Assembly (NCBI RefSeq): GCF_002177115.1
Contig: NZ_MVAG01000147.1
Location: 124,001-188,000, forward strand
Source of the DNA: Chryseobacterium mucoviscidosis
GTDB lineage: Bacteria > Bacteroidota > Bacteroidia > Flavobacteriales > Weeksellaceae
Reading direction: 5' to 3'
DNA length: 64,000 nt
Below, piece by piece: positions 41,725 to 51,374 of this stretch (its first letter is position 1; each line of letters starts with the position of its first letter). The translations under genes were made by a program, and so were the position numbers. The notes below the pieces were generated by a model. That model ran no database searches. It was not told the origin of the DNA and saw only the letters and a list, made by a program, of their open reading frames with translations.

Positions 41725-42363
41725 ATGCTTTCCGTCAAAAAAAATATTTCGAACACCTTTAAAATCCTTTTGATGATCGGGTTTGGATATTTCTTTTGGC
41801 TGATGCTGAAAATTACGCTAGAATATATTCCGTTGCGCTCTGATGTGAGTTTTTTAATGATCAAACAGACGGAAGTTACCAACAGACCGGAATATCTTTA
41901 TTTTTTTTACACTCACGTATACACAAGCATTTTTGTTTTGCTGAGTGGATTTTTAGCGATTCTCAGAAAAGATTTCGGCATAAAAAATTTCCACAAAAAC
42001 ACCGGAAAAATCTACATTTTTCTGATTTTGCTTTTCGCGGCTCCGTCTGGAATTTACATGGGAATTTTTGCCAACGGCGGAATTTTATCGAAGGTTTCCT
42101 TTGTAATTCTAGGCTGTTTGTGGTGGTTTTCCACTTTTAAAGCCTATCAGTTAGCCCGACAGAAAAAATTTAAAGAACATAAACAATGGATGTGGCGTAG
42201 TTTTGCGCTGACAATTTCCGCGGTAACATTAAGAATGTGGAAGGTAATTATTGTATATTTATTCCATCCGAATCCAATGGATGTTTATCAGATCATAGCA
42301 TGGTTGGGCTGGATTCCGAATATCTTATTAATTGAATATTTAATTGCAAAAAAATACATATGA
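41725..42363 (+). CDS. DUF2306 membrane protein
   Basis: A 212-residue protein with about five hydrophobic segments and the conserved HKNTGKIYIF and KFKEHKQWMWRSFALT motifs of DUF2306. Function unknown. Its stop overlaps the start of the YARHG lipoprotein gene by 4 bases (ATGA), so the two are coupled. Confidence 0.8.
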   Translation: MLSVKKNISNTFKILLMIGFGYFFWLMLKITLEYIPLRSDVSFLMIKQTEVTNRPEYLYFFYTHVYTSIFVLLSGFLAILRKDFGIKNFHKNTGKIYIFLILLFAAPSGIYMGIFANGGILSKVSFVILGCLWWFSTFKAYQLARQKKFKEHKQWMWRSFALTISAVTLRMWKVIIVYLFHPNPMDVYQIIAWLGWIPNILLIEYLIAKKYI

Positions 42364-43277
42364 AAATTTTAAAATTATCGTTAATCTCCTTATTCACAAT
42401 AGGTTTAACCGCCTGTAAAAAGGATGTAAAAACAACAGATCATTCAAAAGACAGTCTTACGGCAAAGAAGGATTCTGTAGTTGTTCCCGAAGTTTACAAA
42501 GAATATTACGGAATTTATATGGGCGATTTCGCGGGAAAAGAAATGATTCAGCCGGAGATCGGAGAAGCGTATGAAGGAGAAGTTTATAAAAAAATTGCCC
42601 TGAAAATCAACAGGATTACCAAAGACAGTGTATACGGACAAAGTATTGTTGATGGAAATCAAAGACCATTCAGAGGAGTTTTTAACGAAACTTCAAAGTC
42701 CTTTATTCTGGATGAACCCGGAAATGATAAGACCGACGGAAGATTCGAGGTAAAATTGAACAACGACAGTCTTACCGGAAGCTGGAATGCCTTTAATAAA
42801 TCGGCGGTAAAAGCTCCGAACAAGATTTTAAAGCTTGTGAAAAAAGAGTTTGTATACAACCCGAATTTCATGCTGAATGAAAACAATGACCTCATCGATT
42901 GGGAAAATCCGAAAGATTTCGTAGAAAAATATACCGACGAAGAAACCGGAAAGACTGAAACCTACACAGAATCTAAGAACAGAATTGCATCAGATGTCGT
43001 TTTTAAAATCAATGCATCCAAGCAGAAATTAACGGAAAAAGATCTTAAAAACCTCAGAAAACTGGATATGGAAATCATAAAAAATGCAGTTTTCGCGAGA
43101 CACGGCTATGCTTTTAGGAAACAGACCTACCGAAATTTCTTTGAGCAGACCGACTGGTACATTCCGGTTTCCAATAATGTAGACAGCGAGCTTTCTCCTC
43201 TTGAAAAGGAAAATGTAGCTTTACTGAACCGCTTCATCAAATACGCTGAAGATAAATACGACAGTTTCGGAAGGTAG
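42360..43277 (+). CDS. YARHG-domain lipoprotein
   Basis: A 305-residue lipoprotein: lipobox LTAC with Cys19. The final 80 residues hold the YARHG domain: IIKNAVFARHGYAFRKQTYRNFFEQTDWY. The middle is a beta-rich unknown region. YARHG proteins are extracytoplasmic and of unclear role. The four-base overlap with the DUF2306 gene indicates one transcript. Confidence 0.85.
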   Translation: MKILKLSLISLFTIGLTACKKDVKTTDHSKDSLTAKKDSVVVPEVYKEYYGIYMGDFAGKEMIQPEIGEAYEGEVYKKIALKINRITKDSVYGQSIVDGNQRPFRGVFNETSKSFILDEPGNDKTDGRFEVKLNNDSLTGSWNAFNKSAVKAPNKILKLVKKEFVYNPNFMLNENNDLIDWENPKDFVEKYTDEETGKTETYTESKNRIASDVVFKINASKQKLTEKDLKNLRKLDMEIIKNAVFARHGYAFRKQTYRNFFEQTDWYIPVSNNVDSELSPLEKENVALLNRFIKYAEDKYDSFGR

Positions 43278-43389
43278 TTTAAATAATTAAGAGATTTTTC
43301 GACAAGTTCATGATGACACGTGTCAATTATTCTGCTGCAATAATAGTTGGTATTAGCGAAATGTTATCCTGAACCCAAAGAAGAACCCA

Positions 43390-43800
43390 TTAATTTAAAC
43401 CATTCATTTTCTGAAATTTAACAAAAACAAAAAGCAATAAACATCCAACGAAGTAGCACAGAATATCAATCCACGAAAACGAATTTCCGATCACGATATA
43501 CATCAGGCTTCCTTTCCGGAAGCCTAATTTTTCAGCAATATTGAAATATTGGGCAACTTCTATTAGAAAAGAAAAAATCAGGATACTGAGAATCAATTTT
43601 TTATTATCTTCAATTCTGAAAAATGTTTTGATGAAAGTATAGATCAGCATCACAACAATCACATCTCCGAGATACGCTCTCACAAAGAAAATATCTTTGA
43701 GTTTGGTGGCGATTAAAACTTCAGTCAGAAATATAAAAACGGTAGCCAGAAAATATGTATAATTAAATGTAACCCGAAATGCCAATCCTTTTTCTTCCAC
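43390..43800 (-). CDS. DUF2809 membrane protein
   Basis: A 136-residue protein with four hydrophobic segments, and the RAYLGD and VAQYFNIAE patterns of the DUF2809 family (function unknown). The start codon overlaps the start of the plus-strand small ORF by 22 bases, so the two genes are divergent with overlapping 5' ends. Confidence 0.78.
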   Translation of the reverse strand: MEEKGLAFRVTFNYTYFLATVFIFLTEVLIATKLKDIFFVRAYLGDVIVVMLIYTFIKTFFRIEDNKKLILSILIFSFLIEVAQYFNIAEKLGFRKGSLMYIVIGNSFSWIDILCYFVGCLLLFVFVKFQKMNGLN

Positions 43801-43991
43801 TTGTAGTCCTTTTTATGTATTATGTAGGTTTTATAACCCTTACAAAATTAAAAATAAAGCAGATTGATAACGATAACAAAACTCATTTTCTAAGATTTTT
43901 TTCAGGGTTTATCGTGATGGCTCTTCTTGCTTTATTGATTTTACTTATAAAATGGATCATCACACCACATCAACCCAATGATTTTCACTGA
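43779..43991 (+). CDS. Small two-helix membrane protein
   Basis: A 70-residue hydrophobic protein with two likely membrane segments (about 3-22 and 43-62) joined by a polar loop (KQIDNDNKTHFLR). No family is recognised. ATG at 43815 is an alternative start. The 22-base overlap with the divergent DUF2809 gene leaves no room for a conventional promoter, so its expression is doubtful. Confidence 0.5.
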   Translation: MPILFLPLVVLFMYYVGFITLTKLKIKQIDNDNKTHFLRFFSGFIVMALLALLILLIKWIITPHQPNDFH

Positions 43992-44067
43992 TCCTTATTA
44001 AAAAATCAATTTTCATTCGGCTTTATTTTTGATGCTTTAAAAATATTATTTTTTATAACACAATTAT

Positions 44068-44502
44068 ATGAAAAAGCTGATTATTTTTTTAGGCTTATGG
44101 TTAAGTTTCTCATTATCTGCGCAGACCAAGCAGTATAATTCCGTAAAAGAACTTCCGGATTACGCTGTTCTAAGGACGAAAATGAAACTTGATGATGTCT
44201 ACACCAAGGCAGATACTCCGGCAGAATTTCCCGGCGGAATGGAAACGTTCAAAAGGGAATTTTCAGAGAAAATGGATGTTATTGATGTAAAATCTAAAAA
44301 AATAAATACCCGGGTTTATTTTATTGTCGAAAAAACAGGCTATGTAAGATATGTAACTGCATTAGGAGACGATCCGAAACACTCCAAAGCCGCAGAAATT
44401 GCTGTAAGAAGGCTTTTTGTAAAATGGAAACCTGCAACAATCAAAGGAGAACCGGTAAGATTTCTTTATACTTTTCCGCTTACTTTGAAGAAATTTGATT
44501 AA
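44068..44502 (+). CDS. Periplasmic TonB-C-like protein (tandem copy 1)
   Basis: A 144-residue exported protein (signal peptide to SAQ near 18). The C-terminal 80 residues resemble a TonB C-terminal domain: RVYFIVEKTGYVRYVTALGD and RLFVKWKPATIKGEPVRFLYTFPL. It lacks the membrane anchor and proline-rich spacer of TonB, so it is not an energy transducer as it stands. It is followed 8 bases on by a paralogue. Confidence 0.72.
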   Translation: MKKLIIFLGLWLSFSLSAQTKQYNSVKELPDYAVLRTKMKLDDVYTKADTPAEFPGGMETFKREFSEKMDVIDVKSKKINTRVYFIVEKTGYVRYVTALGDDPKHSKAAEIAVRRLFVKWKPATIKGEPVRFLYTFPLTLKKFD

Positions 44503-44510
44503 GTTTCAAG

Positions 44511-44975
44511 ATGAAAATTTTCATACAAAATTTCGGATTAAAACGATGGCTGATTTTGTTTCTGATGATTAATTTCGGTGCCCTGCTTTTCGCACAAAGC
44601 AGCCATATTCCTGCTCCATCCCAACCAAAAGAAATTGAAAAAATCCCAATTACGACAATATGTTATTATCCTCCGGATCATGAAGCATATTTTCCAAAGG
44701 GTACAGAAGCATTTATTAAAAAAGTTGAAAATCTTATTACACTCGAATCCGTCAAAGTAAAAAAACGTGAAAAAACGCTTACTGCAATGCTCAATTTTAC
44801 CGTTGAAAAGGATGGAAGCCTTATAGAAATTCAAGCTTTAGGATCAAACACCAACTTTAATACTGCTCTGGAAAAAGCCGTAAAACATGTTCACGGAAAA
44901 TGGATTCCGGCACAACAGAATGGTTATCTCGTAAGAAGTAAGATTCAGATTCCTGTAAGCATAAATCTCAAATAA
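44511..44975 (+). CDS. Periplasmic TonB-C-like protein (tandem copy 2)
   Basis: A 154-residue paralogue of the preceding gene (AFIKKVENLI, LNFTVEKDGSLIEIQALGS, VHGKWIPAQQNGYLVRSKIQIPVS) with its own signal peptide, again without an anchor or spacer. The tandem arrangement and divergence suggest a local duplication. Role unknown. Confidence 0.7.
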   Translation: MKIFIQNFGLKRWLILFLMINFGALLFAQSSHIPAPSQPKEIEKIPITTICYYPPDHEAYFPKGTEAFIKKVENLITLESVKVKKREKTLTAMLNFTVEKDGSLIEIQALGSNTNFNTALEKAVKHVHGKWIPAQQNGYLVRSKIQIPVSINLK

Positions 44976-44993
44976 TTTGCGAAGAACAGAAAA

Positions 44994-47585
44994 CTATCCT
45001 CCAATCATTTTCTTAATTGCATTCAGCTTCATCAAAGCTTCAATGGGAGTTAATGTATTGATGTCGATTTTTGTTAATTCTTCTTTGATACTTTCCAGAA
45101 CCGGATCGTCTAACTGAAAGAAAGAAAGTTGGATATTTTCTTCCGTAACGCGCTTGATCTTTTCAGAAGAACCTCCGCTTTGGGAACGGCTTGCTTCCAG
45201 CGTTTTCAGAATTTCATTGGCTCTGTTCACGACTTTGGAAGGCATTCCCGCCAGTTTTGCCACATGAATACCGAAACTGTGTTCGCTTCCTCCCGGAACC
45301 AGCTTTCTTAAAAAGATGATATTTCCTTTATTCTCCTGAATGGAAACGTGGAAATTTTTCACGCGCTCGAAACTTACGGTCATTTCATTCAGTTCGTGAT
45401 AATGCGTTGCAAACAGTGTTTTTGCCTGAGTCGGATGTTGGTGAAGATATTCCGCAATCGCCCATGCAATGGAAACTCCGTCATAGGTAGAAGTTCCGCG
45501 CCCGATTTCGTCCAGTAAAATTAAACTTCTCTCGGAAATATTATTCAGAATATTCGCTGCCTCGTTCATTTCTACCATGAAAGTTGATTCTCCTGCAGAA
45601 ATATTATCCGTTGCGCCAACTCTTGTAAAAATTTTATCTAAAATCCCGATTTTCGCATGTTTTGCCGGAACAAAACTTCCTATTTGCGCCAAAAGACAAA
45701 CAATTGCCGTCTGTCTAAGAATTGCCGATTTACCCGCCATGTTTGGTCCGGTTACCATGATAATCTGCTGAGAATCTTTATCTAAGAAAATATCATTCGG
45801 AATGTATTTTTCGCCTAAAGGAAGCGCATTTTCTATGATCGGATGCCTTGCTTCTTTTAAATCGATGGCAAAACTGTCATTTAAAACAGGTTTGGTATAA
45901 CTCTCAGAAACAGCCAATTCGGACAAACCAACCGCAACATCCAACTGTGCAATAATTTTAGAGTTTTCCTGAATCTGATCAATGTGAATCATCGTTTCGG
46001 AACATACATTTCTGTACAGTTCGTTTTCTAAAACGCCGATTTTTTCTTCGGCTCCAAGAATCTGATTTTCATACTCTTTCAGTTCTTCTGTGATGTAGCG
46101 TTCCGCATTTACCAGCGTCTGTTTTCTCAGCCAATCGCCTGGAACTTTATCTTTATGGGTATTTCTGACTTCAATATAATAGCCGAAAACGTTATTAAAA
46201 TCGATTTTCAGACTCGAAATTCCTGTTCTTTCGATTTCTCTTTGGCACATTTCGTCCAGAAAACCGCGACCTTTGGATTGCAGTCCTCTTAAGCGATCCA
46301 GTTCTTCGGAAATTCCTTCTTTAATGACGTTTCCTTTCGATAAATTCACTGGAAGCTCATCATTCAGATGATTTTGAAGGCATTTTATCAGTTCATCCTG
46401 ATCATACAACGGATCCAGCCAAGCCAGAATATCGGCATGAGGATGAAGCAACGCTTTGATTTTATGTATATTAATTAAACTCTGGCGAAGATATCCCAGT
46501 TCTTTCGGTGAAATTTTTTCCGCCGCCAGTTTTCCCATCAGTCGATCCAGATCAGAAATTGATTTTAATAATTGGGAAATTTCATATTTAAGATGGTCAT
46601 TTTCATTTAAAAAATCAATTAAAGACAATCTTCTGTTGATTTCATCTACAGATTTTAATGGTAGAATGATCCTTCTTCTCAGCAGTCTTCCTCCCATCGG
46701 AGTCGAAGTTTTATCGATAATATCTAGTAATGATTTCCCCTGCGGATTGCTTGGATAAACAATCTCAAGATTTCTCAGCGTAAAATTATCCATCATCAGA
46801 AAGTCTTCCTGCGGAATAATCTGAATTTTGGTGATGTGAGACAATAAATTATGATGGGTATCTTCCACTAAATAAGCGAAAATCGCTCCTGCTGCGGTAA
46901 TTGCCAATGGCTGATTTTCCACTCCAAAACCTTTTAACGAATTGGTTTTAAAGTGATTCGTTAGTTTTTCGTAGGCAAAATTATACTGATATGCCCAATC
47001 TTCAAGTTTAAAGGCATTTTTATTTTTAAGCTGTTCAGGAATCTGAACACTTCGCTGGTAAATAATCTCACTCGGATCAAATGTATTGACGATATGAAGC
47101 AGTTTTTCCAGATTTCCTTCACTCACCAGAAATTCTCCTGTAGAAATATCCACCAAAGCAATTCCGAATTTCTCCTTTTCTTTATGTAGGGAAAGCAGGA
47201 AATTATTCTTTTTGGAATTTAGAACCTGATCATTGAACGTAACTCCCGGTGTTACCAGTTCCGTCACTCCCCTTTTTACGATTCCTTTTACCATTTTTGG
47301 GTCTTCCAACTGGTCGCAGATAGCAACTCTCATTCCAGCTCTTACGAGTTTTGGCAAATAAGAATCTACCGAATGGTGCGGAAATCCAGCCAGTTCGATA
47401 TGACCTTCTCCATTCGCTCTTTTCGTTAAAACGATTCCTAAGATCTGTGATGTTCTTACGGCATCCTGCCCGAAAGTTTCATAAAAATCCCCTACTCTGA
47501 ATAGCAAAAGTGCATCAGGATATTTCGCCTTGATGGTATTGTACTGCGTCATTAACGGGGTTTCTTTCTTCGCTGCCTTTGCCAT
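44994..47585 (-). CDS. mutS: DNA mismatch repair protein MutS
   Basis: An 863-residue MutS1 protein of full length. The mismatch-wedge motif GDFYETF (Phe34, Glu36) is intact. The ATPase carries Walker A GPNMAGKS at about 611-618 and the later DEIGRGTSTYDG. It recognises base mismatches and starts repair with MutL. It is transcribed alone on the minus strand. Confidence 0.96.
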   Translation of the reverse strand: MAKAAKKETPLMTQYNTIKAKYPDALLLFRVGDFYETFGQDAVRTSQILGIVLTKRANGEGHIELAGFPHHSVDSYLPKLVRAGMRVAICDQLEDPKMVKGIVKRGVTELVTPGVTFNDQVLNSKKNNFLLSLHKEKEKFGIALVDISTGEFLVSEGNLEKLLHIVNTFDPSEIIYQRSVQIPEQLKNKNAFKLEDWAYQYNFAYEKLTNHFKTNSLKGFGVENQPLAITAAGAIFAYLVEDTHHNLLSHITKIQIIPQEDFLMMDNFTLRNLEIVYPSNPQGKSLLDIIDKTSTPMGGRLLRRRIILPLKSVDEINRRLSLIDFLNENDHLKYEISQLLKSISDLDRLMGKLAAEKISPKELGYLRQSLINIHKIKALLHPHADILAWLDPLYDQDELIKCLQNHLNDELPVNLSKGNVIKEGISEELDRLRGLQSKGRGFLDEMCQREIERTGISSLKIDFNNVFGYYIEVRNTHKDKVPGDWLRKQTLVNAERYITEELKEYENQILGAEEKIGVLENELYRNVCSETMIHIDQIQENSKIIAQLDVAVGLSELAVSESYTKPVLNDSFAIDLKEARHPIIENALPLGEKYIPNDIFLDKDSQQIIMVTGPNMAGKSAILRQTAIVCLLAQIGSFVPAKHAKIGILDKIFTRVGATDNISAGESTFMVEMNEAANILNNISERSLILLDEIGRGTSTYDGVSIAWAIAEYLHQHPTQAKTLFATHYHELNEMTVSFERVKNFHVSIQENKGNIIFLRKLVPGGSEHSFGIHVAKLAGMPSKVVNRANEILKTLEASRSQSGGSSEKIKRVTEENIQLSFFQLDDPVLESIKEELTKIDINTLTPIEALMKLNAIKKMIGG

Positions 47586-47684
47586 TACAATCGTTCTTAA
47601 GAATTAGGTCGGTAAAAGTATGAAATAAAATAGTAGAAGGAAAGTCTGAAACTTACAACTTAAAAAAAGAAATTTCTTTTATCA

Positions 47685-48551
47685 TTAAGAATGTTTAGCC
47701 AAAGCTTCCGAACTTTTCTTATATGCCCACTTTTGCTTGTAATTCACCCACTTTGCTTTGAAAATCTTTCGCATAATTTTATCGGTATATCGCATGATAA
47801 AAACATGATACAGCATATTGGCAAAAACATTCGGTTTATTGGGTAATGCACGAAGCGACATTGAAAATCCGGGTTCCAGATAGCGATTAAAATGCCAGAA
47901 CGCGCCGGGAATAAAAAGCGCATCACCATGTTCCATGAAAATTTCAAAACCTTTGGCGTGTTTCAGGGCGGGAAATTTTTCATAGTCAGGATTTTCATAG
48001 TCTACATCATAAATGGTATGAACCGACAACGGAACTTTGTACAAAAATGCAGATTGTTTCTGATCGAATAACAGAATTCTTTTCTTCCCTTCAAAATGAA
48101 TGTGCAGAAAATCTCCCAAATCTACATCATAGTGCATCAGAACATGAGCTTCACTCCCTCCGAAAAATAAGGTCGGAAGACGTTTGAAAAATTTCATTCC
48201 CAAATCCGGATACGTAAAGTTTTTCAGCAGTTCCGGAAGCCGGTCGGTGATGATATAAAAGAAAATCCTGAGATCGGAAGGTTTACTTTTTATCGTATCA
48301 ATATAATCCTTCATTTTCATTCTAGTAACCGGAGCGTCGCTGCTTTTATTCGCGTCGGCAGGCTTATTATCGTACAAAGGGACTTCCTGTTCACCTGCTT
48401 TTTCACGGATAAAATCAAAATTCCATTTGTCGAAGGCATCCCATCGGCTCGCAAAATTTTTAATCAGAAGCGGCTTATGCTTTTTGAAATAATTTTTCTG
48501 GAAATCTTCTTTACTGATATCGTTAACAACATCTACACTTTCGAGAATCAT
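47685..48551 (-). CDS. Cupin-like (JmjC-type) dioxygenase
   Basis: A 288-residue protein of the Cupin_8 family. The N-terminus has KPLLIKNFASRWDAFDKWN; the iron ligands are His-x-Asp in LMHYDVDLGDFLHIHF and a distal His in PGAFWHFNRYLEPGFSMSL. Such proteins are 2-oxoglutarate-dependent hydroxylases, some acting on ribosomal proteins. The substrate is unknown. Single gene. Confidence 0.83.
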   Translation of the reverse strand: MILESVDVVNDISKEDFQKNYFKKHKPLLIKNFASRWDAFDKWNFDFIREKAGEQEVPLYDNKPADANKSSDAPVTRMKMKDYIDTIKSKPSDLRIFFYIITDRLPELLKNFTYPDLGMKFFKRLPTLFFGGSEAHVLMHYDVDLGDFLHIHFEGKKRILLFDQKQSAFLYKVPLSVHTIYDVDYENPDYEKFPALKHAKGFEIFMEHGDALFIPGAFWHFNRYLEPGFSMSLRALPNKPNVFANMLYHVFIMRYTDKIMRKIFKAKWVNYKQKWAYKKSSEALAKHS

Positions 48552-49057
48552 TTTGTGTGGTATTTTTAATGCGAAATAAAAATAGTGTTTTTTTGAAATT
48601 TGGTGAAATTTTAAAGATAATATAATGTCACAAGGATTTTTTACAAAATTAAATTTTATTGGATATAGAATTGGCAGAATTCGTTTTTAACGCGACGTTC
48701 GCAAAGATTCTTTTTAAATGCTGAAAATATTCTTCCGTTCGCTAAGGCGTTTCACTCAGCTAAGGATGATTGCTATAACTTGCTAAACTCAATGTTTTTA
48801 CAATTAAAAGATATCTCTTATCCCTTTTTCAACGCCTTTTTTTTCAACTAGTTACTTTTGCTATCATTTGCTGAACACAGTGCCTTGGCGATCAAAAAAT
48901 ATACATAAAAAATTAAAATAAATCTTTGCGAACGTCGCGTTAAAAATTAATTATATTCTCTAAATCACATCTTTAAAATCACAATTCATATGTTTTAAAT
49001 TTTTTAGTAAAGTCGGGATAAAACTAAAATTTTATCTTTGTAAGACGAACGAAATCT
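48552..49057. repeat. Gap with large interrupted palindrome
   Basis: This 506-base gap contains the palindrome 48684-48946, described separately, and otherwise AT-rich sequence. No gene or small RNA candidate is seen. Confidence 0.6.
48684..48946. repeat. 263-bp interrupted palindrome
   Basis: The arms 48684-48709 and 48921-48946 are perfect 26-base inverted repeats (core AACGCGACGTTCGCAAAGAT). The 211 bases between hold further imperfectly complementary pairs, for example CGCTAAGGC versus GCCTTGGCG. It has no ORF. This resembles a small non-autonomous inverted-repeat element or a repeat of the REP type; a half copy of its arm lies near 25055. Confidence 0.72.
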
Positions 49058-49939
49058 ATGAGAGTCTACAACACCAAACATTTCCTGAAAATCCTTTTCA
49101 GCTTACATAAAAGCGACACTTTAAAAATATTATTTCCAAGCATGATCCTCGTCGGATTATATTCATGGGGCGTAGAATACCTTGAAATTGAACATTTCCG
49201 GCTTAATTCGAAATCGGGAATCAGCAATGTGGGTTTAATTCATTCTTTATTGGGCTTTGTGCTTTCTTTGTTGTTGGTTTTCAGAACAAACACAGCTTAT
49301 GACCGATGGTGGGAAGGCAGAAAACTGTGGGGAAAACTGGTGAATGACACCCGGAATTTTGCCATAAAAGTGAATACTATTTTGGGGGACGACAGACAGA
49401 ATGCTGAGCAAATTGCAAGATACTTAAAGTTTTTTCCGCATTTTCTGGCAAAACATTTATCTAAAGAATCTACACGACTGGCTTTGGATGAAGATTATTC
49501 GGAAATCGAGAAAGAGCTGAAAAATCATGGCCCGAGTGAAATTATCATTCTGATGAGCCACAAATTAAATCAGTTAAAGAAAGAAGGAAAAATCTCAGAT
49601 ATTGAAATGCTGTATCTCGACACTCAGCTTTCCGGTTTTCTGGATGTTTGCGGCGGTTGCGAGAGAATTAAAAATACGCCGATTCCGTATTCTTATTCAT
49701 CGTTCATTAAAAAGTTTATCATTCTGTATGTTTTTGCACTGCCGATTGCTTACGTTATCAATATCGGAAACTATATTATTCCGCTTACGGTATTCATTTA
49801 TTATGTTCTGATGAGTCTTGAGCTGATTGCCGAAGAAATTGAAGATCCTTTTAATAATGACGAAAACGATATTCCGATGGAAACCATTGCCCAGAATATT
49901 GAGAAAAACGTTCATCAGATCATGGGTACTAAAAAATAA
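49058..49939 (+). CDS. Bestrophin-family channel
   Basis: A 293-residue protein with four membrane segments. The pattern LVFRTNTAYDRWWEGRKLWG and ELIAEEIEDPFNNDENDIPM (the C-terminal acidic loop) are the bestrophin/RFP-TM hallmarks. These are pentameric anion or, in bacteria, possibly cation channels. Promoter not clear. Single gene. Confidence 0.87.
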   Translation: MRVYNTKHFLKILFSLHKSDTLKILFPSMILVGLYSWGVEYLEIEHFRLNSKSGISNVGLIHSLLGFVLSLLLVFRTNTAYDRWWEGRKLWGKLVNDTRNFAIKVNTILGDDRQNAEQIARYLKFFPHFLAKHLSKESTRLALDEDYSEIEKELKNHGPSEIIILMSHKLNQLKKEGKISDIEMLYLDTQLSGFLDVCGGCERIKNTPIPYSYSSFIKKFIILYVFALPIAYVINIGNYIIPLTVFIYYVLMSLELIAEEIEDPFNNDENDIPMETIAQNIEKNVHQIMGTKK

Positions 49940-49979
49940 CAAAATCCGTTTTTATCTGAAAATCGTAAATATTTATACC

Positions 49980-49987
49980 TAATTTTG
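49980..49987 (+). promoter_or_regulatory. Promoter -7 box of the methyltransferase
   Basis: TAATTTTG (TAnnTTTG) puts the transcript start near 49994, only about 8 bases before the TTG start at 50002, an unusually short leader. Confidence 0.5.
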
Positions 49988-50001
49988 ACAAAAAAATAAA
50001 A

Positions 50002-50532
50002 TTGGTACAGAAATTAAAACTGGAAGAACTCAACAGAATTGATGTGGAAACCTTTAAATCGGTTGAGAAAATTCCTTTGGTAGTAGTTTTAGACAACATC
50101 AGAAGCATGCACAATGTGGGTGCAACGTTCAGGACGGCAGATGCATTTTTAATTCAGAAGATTATCCTTTGCGGAATCACGCCGCAGCCGCCACACCGCG
50201 AAATCCACAAAGCCGCTTTGGGAGCTACGGAAAGCGTAGACTGGAGTCATGAAAATGACATTAATACAGCCATTAATGATTTAAAATCTCAGGGATTTGA
50301 AGTCGTGGGAATCGAGCAGACGACCAACAGCCAAATGATCACAGATTTCACCATCGATAAAACAAAAAAATACGCGGTGATTTTGGGAAATGAAGTGGAA
50401 GGAATAAGCGATGAAGCGCTGCCGAATATTGATTCTTTCCTTGAAATTCCTCAGTTGGGAACCAAACATTCTTTAAATGTAAGCGTTTGCGGAGGAATTG
50501 TAATGTGGGAATTTGCAAAGGCTTTAAAATAA
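50002..50532 (+). CDS. SpoU/TrmH-family RNA methyltransferase
   Basis: A 176-residue SPOUT methyltransferase. Motif 1 is NIRSMHNVGATFRTADAF, motif 2 VILGNEVEGISDE, motif 3 LEIPQLGTKHSLNVSVCGG, all intact. It methylates ribose in tRNA or rRNA. The TTG start is chosen because no ATG precedes MHNVGATF at residue 36, which would cut into the fold, and because the promoter box lies right upstream. Confidence 0.87.
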   Translation: MVQKLKLEELNRIDVETFKSVEKIPLVVVLDNIRSMHNVGATFRTADAFLIQKIILCGITPQPPHREIHKAALGATESVDWSHENDINTAINDLKSQGFEVVGIEQTTNSQMITDFTIDKTKKYAVILGNEVEGISDEALPNIDSFLEIPQLGTKHSLNVSVCGGIVMWEFAKALK

Positions 50533-50534
50533 AA

Positions 50535-50566
50535 AAACTGCATATGTCTAAGAGACAGTGCAGTTT
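50535..50566. repeat. Hairpin after the methyltransferase
   Basis: AAACTGCA and its complement flank an inner GTCT/AGAC pair. There is no T-run on the plus strand, so termination is uncertain. Confidence 0.45.
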
Positions 50567-50717
50567 GAAATAAATCTAATAAAAAGTAAAAATGAAAGGC
50601 GACAAAGGTACTCTTTTTTTTTACACCAACAAATTTTAAAATTATTTTTTTTTATTTTCCTGAAAAAAAGTATCATTTTGAAGAAAAGTTTCGTTTAATT
50701 TTTTATAAATTAGCACA

Positions 50718-51368
50718 ATGTTTATCAAGGATTATATCTCAAAAGACTTCCCGTGTTTCAGCCTTTCTGACTCGATAGAATCAGCCAGGGAAATGTTAGA
50801 AGCATTTGGATATTCTCATATTTTCATCAAAAAATCCCATCATTTTTACGGTGCGATTGCACAGGATTTCCTGTATGAAGAGGAAGGGACGCTGAAAAAT
50901 CTCGAACATCAGATCGAGCGTTTTGCCATTCTGGAGGATAACAATATAATGGACAGCATCAGAATATTCTATACCTTCAATTCCAACGTGATTCCTGTCA
51001 TTAATAAATCCGAGAAATATTTGGGATACATCAGCTGTGAGGATATTTTCCAGGATTTTTCAAAATATCCGCTGTTTTCCGAATCGGGAGCCATTCTTAC
51101 GGTTGAAACGCCGGCAAGAAAATATTCGATGACGGAGATCGCCAATATTGTGGAAAGCAATAATTCCAAATTTTACGGCGCGTTTATCAGTTTCATGTCG
51201 GATGAAGTGATTCAGGTGACGATAAAGATCAGCAATGAAAATCTGAGTTCTATTGATGAAACATTCGACCGATATGATTACCGCATTGTACAGAAGTACT
51301 ATTCTGATGAAAAATCAGACTTATTGCAGGACAGATTCGGGTTTTTCCAGAAATTCATAGAAATATAA
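50718..51368 (+). CDS. CBS-domain protein
   Basis: A 216-residue cytoplasmic protein with a pair of CBS motifs: DFPCFSLSDSIESAREMLEAF at the N-terminus and NVIPVINKSEKYLGYISCEDI about residue 95. Its C-terminal half resembles an ACT-like fold (VTIKISNENLSSI). CBS pairs bind adenine nucleotides and regulate partner enzymes. It is 6 bases upstream of nadK, so it may regulate NAD kinase (inference). Confidence 0.82.
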   Translation: MFIKDYISKDFPCFSLSDSIESAREMLEAFGYSHIFIKKSHHFYGAIAQDFLYEEEGTLKNLEHQIERFAILEDNNIMDSIRIFYTFNSNVIPVINKSEKYLGYISCEDIFQDFSKYPLFSESGAILTVETPARKYSMTEIANIVESNNSKFYGAFISFMSDEVIQVTIKISNENLSSIDETFDRYDYRIVQKYYSDEKSDLLQDRFGFFQKFIEI

Positions 51369-51374
51369 AAACTA

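Noticed and set aside
43779..43991. Possible shadow ORF of the divergent gene's 5' end
   Set aside because: It was first thought to be a shadow, but only 22 bases overlap and the two-helix pattern is protein-like; it was kept with low confidence.
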